Shown here: piece by piece, positions 25,415-33,057 of the stretch
Layout: every line of letters starts with the position of its first letter
Position numbering within the stretch: the first letter of the stretch is position 1
Source of the DNA: Aminipila butyrica
Lineage (GTDB): Bacteria > Bacillota > Clostridia > Peptostreptococcales > Anaerovoracaceae
DNA: 64,000 bases
NCBI RefSeq assembly: GCF_010669305.1
Contig: NZ_CP048649.1
Span: 2,294,001 to 2,358,000 of the forward strand
Direction: 5' to 3'
Notes under the pieces: generated by a model
Told to the model about the DNA's origin: nothing
The model's database searches: none
Seen by the model: the letters and a program-made list of their open reading frames with translations, nothing else
Program-made: the position numbers and the translations under genes

Positions 25415-26719
25415 CTAGAGAATAATTTTTTTAATCAAAAGCTCTGGCTTTGGCTTCTCTGGCGTGATCACAAAGGCCTTTTCTGCCTCCTGGGCGCTCT
25501 TTTCCACCTTTTCTTCATCACTGCCGTAAATCACTGCTAAGATATCTCCTGAGCAGACGGAATCGCCCACCTTCTTATGCAGATAGATTCCTGCTGATAA
25601 GTCAATCGTATCCTCCTTGGTCGCTCTTCCTGCTCCGGCATGCTGGGAAGCCAATCCGATAGCCTTGGCAGCGATCTTGCCCACAAAGCCATCCTGACTG
25701 CTGCGAAGTTCTCGCTGGCAGGTATGCTGCGGGAATAGACTGTAGTCCTCAATGACCGCTGCATTGCCGCCCTGGGCCTCCACAAACTGCCTCAACTTCT
25801 CCAGCGCTGCTCCACTGTCCAAAGCTGCCTTGGCCATCTCATACCCTTCTTCCCTGTTGGAAGCTTTTCCTCCCGCATAAATCATAATCCCCGCCAAAAT
25901 CAAAGAGAGCTCCTGTATGTCCGCCGGTCCGCAACCCTTCAAGGTCTCGATGGCTTCGATGACTTCCAGGCTGTTTCCCACCGCCTGCCCCAAAGGTTGG
26001 TTCATATCCGTAATCACGGCAATGGTCTTTTTCTTGTCACCGTTACCGATATCTACCATCATCTGCCCCAGAATACTGGCATCCTCCAGATTTTCCATAA
26101 AAGCCCCATCGCCGCACTTGACATCTAAAACGATAGCATCACTGCCCGAAGCCAGCTTCTTGCTCATGATACTGGAAGAAATCAGGCTCATATTGTCCAC
26201 GGTAGCCGTTACATCCCGCAGGGCATAAATCTTCTTGTCTGCCGGTGCGATGTGAGCCGTCTGTCCGATGACAGAAAGGCCAATTGTATTGACTTGCTCT
26301 ATAAAACGATCCGCCTCTACCGCAGTCTGGAATCCAGGTATGGCCTCCATCTTGTCCACCGTGCCCCCTGTAAATCCCAGGCCCCGTCCGCTCATCTTTG
26401 CAATGGGAACCCCACAGGCTGCCGCCAACGGAGCAACAATCAGCGTAGTCTTATCTCCTACTCCGCCAGTACTGTGCTTATCCACCTTCACGCCGTCAAT
26501 GCCGGACAAGTCGATAACATCTCCAGAATGTTTCATCGCTCTAGTCAGATGAAAGGTTTCTTCCCGGTTCATCTTCTGAAAATATACGGCCATCAGCCAA
26601 GCCGACATTTGATAGTCAGGAATGGATCCCTCTGTATACCCCGCTACCACGTAGTCGATTTCTTCTTGGCTGAGAGTTTCGCCATTTCGCTTTTTACCGA
26701 TGATATCGCTCATATTCAT
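25415..26719 (-). CDS. pdp: Pyrimidine-nucleoside phosphorylase
   Basis: Phosphorolysis of uridine, thymidine and deoxyuridine to base and (deoxy)ribose 1-phosphate. The 434-residue length is right for the family. The signature KHSTGGVGDKTTLIVAPLAA and SGRGLGFTGGTVDKMEAI are present, followed by the C-terminal PYNP domain (about 340-434). GGGAGG precedes the ATG. It neighbours phosphopentomutase, which converts its sugar 1-phosphate product to the 5-phosphate, so together they salvage nucleosides as carbon source. Pdp is preferred over the strict thymidine phosphorylase deoA on general Gram-positive similarity. Confidence 0.93.
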   Translation of the reverse strand: MNMSDIIGKKRNGETLSQEEIDYVVAGYTEGSIPDYQMSAWLMAVYFQKMNREETFHLTRAMKHSGDVIDLSGIDGVKVDKHSTGGVGDKTTLIVAPLAAACGVPIAKMSGRGLGFTGGTVDKMEAIPGFQTAVEADRFIEQVNTIGLSVIGQTAHIAPADKKIYALRDVTATVDNMSLISSSIMSKKLASGSDAIVLDVKCGDGAFMENLEDASILGQMMVDIGNGDKKKTIAVITDMNQPLGQAVGNSLEVIEAIETLKGCGPADIQELSLILAGIMIYAGGKASNREEGYEMAKAALDSGAALEKLRQFVEAQGGNAAVIEDYSLFPQHTCQRELRSSQDGFVGKIAAKAIGLASQHAGAGRATKEDTIDLSAGIYLHKKVGDSVCSGDILAVIYGSDEEKVEKSAQEAEKAFVITPEKPKPELLIKKIIL

Positions 26720-26765
26720 ATAGCATTTCCTCCCTTTCTGGGTTTCAATTTATGTGCTCTCTGCT

Positions 26766-27947
26766 CTAAACCCGAATCAGAGGCAGAAAGCTCTTTCCAA
26801 TCTGTGTGCTGCCAGCTCCCAAGGCCTCAGCGATGGTGGCACCGATGTCTGCAAAAGACTCCCGCACCCCCAAATCCGTTCCAGCCTTAACCTCTTTACC
26901 GAACAGAACGACAGGTACATGCTCTCTCGTATGATCCCAGCCAGCATGAACTGGATCATTTCCGTGATCTGCACAGAGAATTAGCAAATCTTGACTGCCC
27001 ATGGCTGCCAGCAGCTCCGGCAATCGGCTGTCAAATTCTTCGATGGCCTTTCCATAGCCTTCCGGATCCCGCCGGTGGCCGTACTTGGAATCAAAATCCA
27101 CCAGATTAGTGAAGATTAGACCTGAAAAATCCTCTTTTAGGGCCTGGATGGTCTTGTCGACTCCATCCATGTTGCTCTCCGTGTGCACCGAGGTCGTCAC
27201 CCCTTGTCCGTTGAAGATGTCACTAATCTTGCCGATGGCATAGACCGTCTTACCAGCCTCCTGAACCAGCTCCAGCAGTGTCTTCCCACTAGGAGATACG
27301 GCATAGTCCCGCCGATCGGAGGTCCGGTTCCGCTGACCGTCGGCGTCTAAAACATACGGTCGGGCAATAACCCGTCCGCAAGCGACATCTCCTACCAGCA
27401 TTTCTCTGGCCGTCTGACAGATTTCATAAAGCCGCTCCAGCGGAATGACTGCTGTATTGGCCGCAATCTGAAATACGCTGTCGGCGGAAGTGTAGACGAT
27501 GGGTTTTCCCGTAGCCTCATGCTCCGGACCCAGCTCCTGAATAATCTCCGTACCAGATGCGGCGTAGTTGCCCAAGGTTTCCAGACCGATTGCTTTCTCA
27601 AAAGCCTTCATAAAGCTGGCCGGAAAACCGTCGGGATAGGTTTTAAACGGCACCTCCGTATACAGCCCCGCAATCTCCCAATGGCCGGTGATGGTATCCT
27701 TTCCTCTGGATTGCTCTTTCAGCTTGCCAAAAGCTCCTGTAGGTGCCGCCACCGCCAGCTTTCCTCCAGCCACCTCTTGTATGTTGCCAAAGCCCAGCAG
27801 CCGCAAATTAGGGATATTAATATCCGGGGTAGTATCTACAATATGTCCCAGGGTATCCGCGCCTTTATCTCCGTAGCTTTCTGCATCTGGCAATTCCCCT
27901 ACGCCCAAACTATCTAAAACAATCAATGTTACTCTCTTCATATCCAT
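26766..27947 (-). CDS. deoB: Phosphopentomutase
   Basis: Interconverts (deoxy)ribose 1- and 5-phosphate; alkaline phosphatase superfamily, manganese dependent. The 393-residue protein starts with VTLIVLDSLGVGELPDA, carrying the metal-binding Asp, has the phosphorylated Thr in GADTLGH (about 29-35), and the C-terminal metal ligands LLILCADHGNDP and GWDHTREHVPV. It follows the metallophosphoesterase by 6 bases and precedes pdp by 46, fitting one nucleoside-salvage transcript. Confidence 0.96.
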   Translation of the reverse strand: MDMKRVTLIVLDSLGVGELPDAESYGDKGADTLGHIVDTTPDINIPNLRLLGFGNIQEVAGGKLAVAAPTGAFGKLKEQSRGKDTITGHWEIAGLYTEVPFKTYPDGFPASFMKAFEKAIGLETLGNYAASGTEIIQELGPEHEATGKPIVYTSADSVFQIAANTAVIPLERLYEICQTAREMLVGDVACGRVIARPYVLDADGQRNRTSDRRDYAVSPSGKTLLELVQEAGKTVYAIGKISDIFNGQGVTTSVHTESNMDGVDKTIQALKEDFSGLIFTNLVDFDSKYGHRRDPEGYGKAIEEFDSRLPELLAAMGSQDLLILCADHGNDPVHAGWDHTREHVPVVLFGKEVKAGTDLGVRESFADIGATIAEALGAGSTQIGKSFLPLIRV

Positions 27948-27953
27948 TTCTCC

Positions 27954-28649
27954 TTATACAATCTGCAAGGGCTTACACTGCAAGTAATCCAAAGATACCA
28001 GCTTATATTCCACCCCGTTCATCACACCTTTAAACCCATTCTTATAGCCCTCCTGGCCATGTAGATGCCCGTACACTACTTTTTCTACACCGTACTTGGC
28101 GAACAATTCCGTAAATCCGGACTTATGCATCCGATCATTGGTTGGCGGGTAATGCAGCATGCCGATAAATCGCTGAAATCCGGCTTTCTTTGCCGCTGAC
28201 AGAGAAAAGTCCAGCCGCAATAGTTCACGCTCGTAAATCTTGTTGTCATGGGGATCAAATTCATCACTGCCAGGGCACAACCAACCCCGACTACCGCAGA
28301 TGGCTAAATCTCCTGCCGCATAAAAGGTGTTTTGTAGAAAAAATATGTCTTCATATAGCTGATTCAACTTGGCAATACCATTCCACCACAAATCATGATT
28401 TCCCTTCGTGATGACTTTTTTCCCTGGCAGCTGATGAATCCACTCAAAATCTGCCAGAGCTTCTTCTCTTTTCAAGGCCCAAGATATGTCCCCCGGTATA
28501 AGCACAAGGTCCTGATCCGTGACAGCTGCCTCCCAGTTTTCCTTTACCCGCACCGTATGATTCACCCATTGGCCCCCAAAAATGTCCATAGGCTTCTCTA
28601 CCCGGCTATCAAAGGATAAATGTAAATCTGCAATAGCAAAAATTTTCAT
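27954..28649 (-). CDS. Calcineurin-like metallophosphoesterase
   Basis: A 231-residue protein with the full set of dinuclear metallophosphoesterase motifs: IADLHLSF (DxH), GDISWA (GDxxW/D), KGNHDLWW (GNHD/E) and YGHLHGQ (GHxH). It belongs to the short cytoplasmic YkuE/YfcE-like class with unknown natural substrate; no signal peptide. Its ATG directly follows the rmuC stop codon with no gap, indicating translational coupling. Confidence 0.9.
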   Translation of the reverse strand: MKIFAIADLHLSFDSRVEKPMDIFGGQWVNHTVRVKENWEAAVTDQDLVLIPGDISWALKREEALADFEWIHQLPGKKVITKGNHDLWWNGIAKLNQLYEDIFFLQNTFYAAGDLAICGSRGWLCPGSDEFDPHDNKIYERELLRLDFSLSAAKKAGFQRFIGMLHYPPTNDRMHKSGFTELFAKYGVEKVVYGHLHGQEGYKNGFKGVMNGVEYKLVSLDYLQCKPLQIV

Positions 28650-29966
28650 CTAGCTTTCTTCCTCTTCCTTTAGGTACCCGGCCATCGGCCCGGACTCTAA
28701 TTCCAATATAGATGTACTCTCCAATTCACTCAGGCCTGTTACCCCCCTGAGCTTCCGCTGGATGCTTCTGGTTCTGGTACCAATCAGTTTATCCAGCTCT
28801 GTGTTGGCCTGATTAATACGCTGCTGTGTAGCCTCCAATACGGTACCAAATTTATCAAACTCTGTCTTTACCGCTCCTAAAATGTCCCATACCTGGCTGG
28901 AATGTTTCTGAATGGCCAAGGTCTTGAAACCCATCTGTAGACTGTTTAACAGAGCTGCCATAGTGGTAGGCCCGGCGATGCTTATCTTGTACTCCCGTTG
29001 AAGCACCTCCACCATGCCCCGGCGCACCACTTCCGCATACAATCCCTCAAAGGGCAGAAACATGATAGCAAAGTCGGTGGTAACTGGCGGCTCCACGTAT
29101 TTTTCGTGGATATCTTTTGCCGCTTTCTTAATCGCTCGTTCTAAATTTTTAGCTGCCTCGTCGATTTCCTTGGCATCAGCCGAATCATAGGCTTCTATCA
29201 ATTTAGTATACGCATCTGCGGGAAATTTAGCATCAATAGGCAAATAGACCACTCCGTCTGCATCTCCCGGAAGCTTGATGGCAAACTCCACCCGCTCCGC
29301 CCCACTGCTTTTGGTGCGGATGTTTTCTTCATACTGGTCTCTGGCCAAAATTTGTTCTAAAATAGCTCCCAACTGTATTTCCCCTAGGATTCCTCTAGTC
29401 TTTACGTTGGAAAGCACCTTTTTCAAATCCCCCACCCCGGAAGCTAAAGTCTGCATTTCTCCCAGGCCCTTGTACACCTGTTCCAGCCGCTGACTGACCA
29501 GTTGAAACGACTGACTGATGCGATCCTCCAAGGTCTTTTGCAGCTTTTCATCTACCGTATGGCGCATCTGCTCCAGCTGCCGCCCATTTTCCTCTTGCAG
29601 GGCAGTCAATCGGGTCTCCATAGTCTTACGTATGTTCTCCAGCTTTTGCTCGTGAAGCAGAGACATGTGATTAAACTGACTGTTCAACTGAGCCAAGCGC
29701 ATATCTTGCGCTTCGGCAGATTCTTTCTGATTTCCAGCCACCATGTCCCCCATGGCCTTAAAGCTGCCCTGAATAAACTGCATGGTTTCCTGACGCGAAG
29801 CCTTCATCTCTTGCAGCAGTTCCAAGCGAACCTGCTGCATAGCCCGTTCCCGCCGATCTCCCTCACCCACGCTATGCCGCTTTAAAAACATATATAAAAG
29901 AATGGCTACCGCAGCTGTAAACAAGCCAAGACCTGCCGCAGCAGCCAAAATAAGCATCGAACTCAT
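28650..29966 (-). CDS. rmuC: RmuC-family DNA recombination limiting protein
   Basis: A 438-residue membrane-anchored protein: an N-terminal transmembrane helix (about 4-30), a long coiled coil (about 40-190), and the RmuC nuclease-like domain (about 200-400) with TRGILGEIQLGAILEQIL, LPIDAKFPADAY and DFAIMFLPFEGLYAEV. RmuC limits inversion at repeats in E. coli; its biochemistry is uncertain. I chose ATG 29966, after AGAAGGGCGG; a frame extended upstream by 22 residues lacks support and would put a basic stretch ahead of the anchor. First gene of the run ending at the MBL hydrolase. Confidence 0.9.
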   Translation of the reverse strand: MSSMLILAAAAGLGLFTAAVAILLYMFLKRHSVGEGDRRERAMQQVRLELLQEMKASRQETMQFIQGSFKAMGDMVAGNQKESAEAQDMRLAQLNSQFNHMSLLHEQKLENIRKTMETRLTALQEENGRQLEQMRHTVDEKLQKTLEDRISQSFQLVSQRLEQVYKGLGEMQTLASGVGDLKKVLSNVKTRGILGEIQLGAILEQILARDQYEENIRTKSSGAERVEFAIKLPGDADGVVYLPIDAKFPADAYTKLIEAYDSADAKEIDEAAKNLERAIKKAAKDIHEKYVEPPVTTDFAIMFLPFEGLYAEVVRRGMVEVLQREYKISIAGPTTMAALLNSLQMGFKTLAIQKHSSQVWDILGAVKTEFDKFGTVLEATQQRINQANTELDKLIGTRTRSIQRKLRGVTGLSELESTSILELESGPMAGYLKEEEES

Positions 29967-30057
29967 AAATATATCCGCCCTTCTGATTCTGTATGAAACA
30001 GCTCCTGCATATTTTCTATATAAGTATACCACAAAAAATGGAGGTTAAAAAGTCAAA

Positions 30058-31062
30058 ATGAATGGTGCCTTTAATCTGTACCCGCTGCTTAACTACATTA
30101 TCTGGGGAGACTTCGGCCTGCTGACCATGGTCCCCTATTTTTTACTGAAAATTTTATTTCCCATTATCACTTCTTTTTATTTGTTGCAGCTGTTTCTCCT
30201 GGAATCCAATCTGCTTCACCTGGCAGCCCGCAGACTGGATGGGCTCTTTCAGAAAATAGGCCTGTCCGCAGGGACCTTCCTGCCTTTACTTCTAGGCTTT
30301 GGCTGTGTAACGGTAGCGCTGGGTGCCTTGCAGCTCCACCCTAACCCTAGGGAAAGACGAATTGCTCAGATTCTCCTCTGTTTATTTATCCCTTGTTCCG
30401 CCCAGTTGGTCATTAACACCGTGTTGGTTTTTCAGACTAGTCGACGTTACTTAGTTGCCTACATCATCCTCCTATGCGTTATCTTTCTGCTGGGAGGCTT
30501 CCTGCTGAACAAGTGGCTTCCCGGCAAGCCTGCCAAGGTTCGTACTGGAAAAAACGCCAAGTCGCAAAGAACGTACCGAAGCCCCACAGCCCCCAGAGGC
30601 CTCAGCTTTACCGTGCCTAGGCTCCTGCCTCTATTGACGAAGGCTCTCCGCAGCAGCAGCGGATTTCTTCTGGAGATGGCCTTCCCCTTTGCCATCGGCA
30701 ATATTCTAGTATCCATTCTCTCTTATGTAGGCTTCATCGATCGGCTCTGTCTCTGGACGGCACCGGTCTTCTGCCAATTTTTAAAGCTGCCAGCCGATGC
30801 CGCTGCAATTTTCGTTTTAAGCATCATCAAAAAAGATCTCGGAGCCTCTAGCCTGCTGGCTCTCTTTGCAAAAGGGACCTTTACTCAAGCACAGAGTTTC
30901 ATCTGTGTGGTTATGCTGACTCTCTTTGTGCCCTGCCTGGCATCCATGATTGTCCTTTTAAAGCACGAGAGCAAACGAATCTCTTTGGCTATTTGGCTGT
31001 TTTCCGTCTTCCTAACTTTAGCTCTCGGCAAACTATTAAGTATTTTGTTAATATTGCCATAA
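30058..31062 (+). CDS. FeoB-like / nucleoside-recognition membrane protein without G domain
   Basis: A 334-residue integral membrane protein with about eight to nine hydrophobic helices in two blocks (about 20-165 and 195-330) separated by a basic linker. LLLGFGCVTVALGAL followed by ERRIAQILLCLFIPCSAQL resembles the FeoB core motif (GFGCNVPA ... ERL...PFMSCGARLPVY), and the second block has a matching Gate-like repeat. The GTPase domain of FeoB is absent. It is likely a transporter of metal or nucleoside-type substrate; which is not clear. It is alone on the plus strand, divergent from rmuC, with GGAGG 13 bases from ATG. Confidence 0.7.
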   Translation: MNGAFNLYPLLNYIIWGDFGLLTMVPYFLLKILFPIITSFYLLQLFLLESNLLHLAARRLDGLFQKIGLSAGTFLPLLLGFGCVTVALGALQLHPNPRERRIAQILLCLFIPCSAQLVINTVLVFQTSRRYLVAYIILLCVIFLLGGFLLNKWLPGKPAKVRTGKNAKSQRTYRSPTAPRGLSFTVPRLLPLLTKALRSSSGFLLEMAFPFAIGNILVSILSYVGFIDRLCLWTAPVFCQFLKLPADAAAIFVLSIIKKDLGASSLLALFAKGTFTQAQSFICVVMLTLFVPCLASMIVLLKHESKRISLAIWLFSVFLTLALGKLLSILLILP

Positions 31063-31140
31063 CTCCACTATGTATGATATGATATCTGTATATAGTATGG
31101 TATCTATATAAAACATTTTATAGATGAGAGGAGTTTTGTT

Positions 31141-31917
31141 ATGTACGAAAACTTAAAATTTGAAGTAAAAGATAAGATTGCCTTTATCACCATTAACCGA
31201 CCTCAGGCTATGAATTCCCTGAACATGGATGTACTGAATGAACTGTACACTGCCTTTAGTGAAGTGGAATCCAACGAAGAAATCTGCTCTGCTGTATTGA
31301 CGGGAGAGGGAAAAGCCTTTGTTGCAGGAGCAGATATCGCCCAGATGCACGCCCTGGATGCCGTAGCCGGTCGAGATATGATGATTTTAGGCCACAAGCT
31401 TATGAATTATATGGAATCCATTGAAAAACCAATTATTGCTGCCGTAAACGGCTTTGCTCTAGGCGGCGGCTGCGAACTGGCCATGGCCTGTGATATCCGT
31501 ATCGCTTCTGAAAAAGCGAAGTTTGGCCAGCCAGAAGTAAACTTGGGTATTATTCCCGGCTTTGGCGGCACCCAGCGTCTGCCTCGGCTGGTAGGTAAGA
31601 GCATGGGCAAATACCTGATTATGACAGCCGAAATGATTACCGCCGATGAAGCTTACCGCATTGGCTTAGTGGAAAAAATGGTACCGCCGGAAGAGCTGAT
31701 GGCTACTGCTGAAAAGGTAGCAAAAACTATTATGTCTAAGGCCCCTATCGCTGTAGCAGTGGCTAAAACAGTGATTAACAACGGCTACGGACTGGACATG
31801 AAGACGGCCAGCGCCATGGAGATTGAAGCCTTTACTGCGCCATTCGCCTCCCAAGATAAGACCGAAGGCATGAGTGCCTTCCTGGAAAAGCGGGAAGCTA
31901 AATTCCAGAAAAAATAA
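31141..31917 (+). CDS. Crotonase-family enoyl-CoA hydratase
   Basis: Hydrates short-chain enoyl-CoA (crotonyl-CoA to 3-hydroxybutyryl-CoA) in butyrate-type or beta-oxidation pathways. The 258-residue protein has the oxyanion-hole segments KAFVAGADIAQM and AVNGFALGGGCELAMACD, and both catalytic Glu residues: E112 (GGGCE) and E132 (FGQPEVNLG), 20 apart as in rat crotonase E144/E164. GAGAGGAG precedes ATG. The upstream 60 bases hold an imperfect direct repeat (GATATCTGTATATA and GGTATCTATATA) that may be an operator. No other butyrate genes are adjacent. Confidence 0.92.
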   Translation: MYENLKFEVKDKIAFITINRPQAMNSLNMDVLNELYTAFSEVESNEEICSAVLTGEGKAFVAGADIAQMHALDAVAGRDMMILGHKLMNYMESIEKPIIAAVNGFALGGGCELAMACDIRIASEKAKFGQPEVNLGIIPGFGGTQRLPRLVGKSMGKYLIMTAEMITADEAYRIGLVEKMVPPEELMATAEKVAKTIMSKAPIAVAVAKTVINNGYGLDMKTASAMEIEAFTAPFASQDKTEGMSAFLEKREAKFQKK

Positions 31918-31925
31918 AGAATGAA

Positions 31926-31957
31926 AGAGGATGTCTTCTGGCATCCTCTATTTTTTT
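31926..31957 (+). terminator. Terminator of the crotonase gene
   Basis: AGAGGATG, loop TCTTCTGG, CATCCTCT, then ATTTTTTTG. Confidence 0.9.
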
Positions 31958-32083
31958 GCTTCTATGAATAGAACAAACGGTACACGTTTTGACTTTTCAG
32001 TAGAAAAATATTGTTTTTTCCTTTATACTTTAATAGATTGAATATCACGGCATAGCTATTGTCGAACATGTATAGAGGAGATC

Positions 32084-32524
32084 ATGGAAGTGGAGTACGA
32101 TTTATCAAAATGTATTGGCTTTGTTACCAATACAGCTATTAAGACGATTACAGAAAACTTTAATAAACGTTTGGAACAGCACGGTTTAACCAGGATTCAA
32201 TGGATTGCGCTGTATTTCCTTTTAAACGCCGACCAGCCCATGGGGCAAAAGGAACTGTCCAGCCTGATGAACATAAAAGAATCCTCCCTGGTGCGGTTAC
32301 TGGATCGGATGTCCCGAGATGGTTTGATTCAGCGAGTGGAAAATGCCACAGACCGCCGCATGAAATATGTTATGCTGTCCGATTCCGGGCGTGGAAAAGC
32401 CATCGACCTATACCCTTTGGGGAAAGAATTCAGCGATCTTTTATTAAAAGAGGTTTCCGATGAAGAAGTGGCCATCTTTCAACAAGTCTTGAACAAAATG
32501 CTCCAAAACATCAATGAAAAATAG
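32084..32524 (+). CDS. MarR-family regulator with a single N-terminal Cys
   Basis: A 146-residue winged-helix regulator. The helix-turn-helix and wing are clear (PMGQKELSSLMNIKESSLVRLLDRMSRDGLIQR, then ATDRRMKY; about 55-100). Only one Cys is visible, C10 in DLSKCIGF, which sits where OhrR-type peroxide sensors keep their reactive Cys (C15 in B. subtilis OhrR). This suggests a thiol-redox sensor, though alignment is needed. GAGGAGATC precedes ATG. It lies upstream of, and probably represses, the AhpD-lipoyl-Lpd-LplA genes through the palindrome at 32573-32590. Confidence 0.88.
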   Translation: MEVEYDLSKCIGFVTNTAIKTITENFNKRLEQHGLTRIQWIALYFLLNADQPMGQKELSSLMNIKESSLVRLLDRMSRDGLIQRVENATDRRMKYVMLSDSGRGKAIDLYPLGKEFSDLLLKEVSDEEVAIFQQVLNKMLQNINEK

Positions 32525-32543
32525 TGAAAAATCTCTCATAAAA

Positions 32544-32565
32544 TGGCCCCTTAGGGGCTATTTTT
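32544..32565 (+). terminator. Terminator of the MarR gene
   Basis: GGCCCC, loop TTA, GGGGCT (one G-T pair), then ATTTTT. It ends just before the promoter of the next operon. Confidence 0.75.
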
Positions 32566-32567
32566 AC

Positions 32568-32595
32568 TTGACAACAATTATATAATTGTTATACT
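32568..32595 (+). promoter_or_regulatory. Promoter and operator of the AhpD-Lpd-LplA operon
   Basis: TTGACA (32568-32573), 16-bp spacer, TATACT (32590-32595). The spacer is filled by a perfect 18-bp palindrome, AACAATTATATAATTGTT (32573-32590), the size and AT-rich type bound by MarR dimers. Binding would block polymerase directly. Confidence 0.8.
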
Positions 32596-32647
32596 AATAG
32601 TTAACATGCTAATTATATATTGATAAAACCTGATAGGAGGAGTAAAA

Positions 32648-33001
32648 ATGGCGAGAAATGTACGAGAAATGCTCAATGACTTTGTCAATGGACTGGGAAC
32701 TCTAAGGGAGACCAACGAAGAGGCCGTAGATGCGTTTATGGGGTTGCTGGGAGCTTCCTACAGTCCAAAGGCGCTGGACTTAAAGACGAAGGAACTGATG
32801 AGCATAGCCATCGGCTGTTATAACCGCTGCGAATATTGTATTGTTTATCACTGTTACAAGGCTTTCGAGGCCGGAGCAACCAAGGAGGAAATTCTGGAGT
32901 CCGCCATGGTGTCTGTAGCCTTCGGTGGAGGACCTTCCATGGCCTATACCGTTACCTTGTTAACAGATTGTATTGCAGAATTTGAAAAGGATTTTCAATA
33001 A
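32648..33001 (+). CDS. AhpD-like alkylhydroperoxidase (carboxymuconolactone decarboxylase family)
   Basis: A 117-residue CMD/AhpD-fold protein. The AhpD catalytic spacing is exact: E49, then C61-x2-C64-x3-H68, matching E118/C130/C133/H137 of Mycobacterium tuberculosis AhpD; the relay H132 there is Tyr63 here, and extra Cys occur at 57 and 69. AhpD is reduced by lipoylated protein and in turn reduces peroxides or a peroxiredoxin. The next genes encode a lipoyl-domain Lpd and a lipoate ligase, which would supply just that reductant. GATAGGAGGAG precedes ATG. Peroxidase activity is inferred from motif and context; no AhpC is in the window. Confidence 0.88.
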   Translation: MARNVREMLNDFVNGLGTLRETNEEAVDAFMGLLGASYSPKALDLKTKELMSIAIGCYNRCEYCIVYHCYKAFEAGATKEEILESAMVSVAFGGGPSMAYTVTLLTDCIAEFEKDFQ

Positions 33002-33008
33002 TAGGTCC

Positions 33009-33040
33009 AACAGGGGAGCGTGCAAACACTCCCCTGTTTT
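33009..33040 (+). terminator. Hairpin between ahpD-like gene and lpd
   Basis: AACAGGGGAG, 10-base loop, CTCCCCTGTT, then only TTTT... before the lpd ribosome site. A strong stem with a short T-tract: likely a partial terminator or RNA-processing site that lowers lpd-lplA relative to ahpD. Confidence 0.6.
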
Positions 33041-33057
33041 ATAAAGGAGAACGACCA

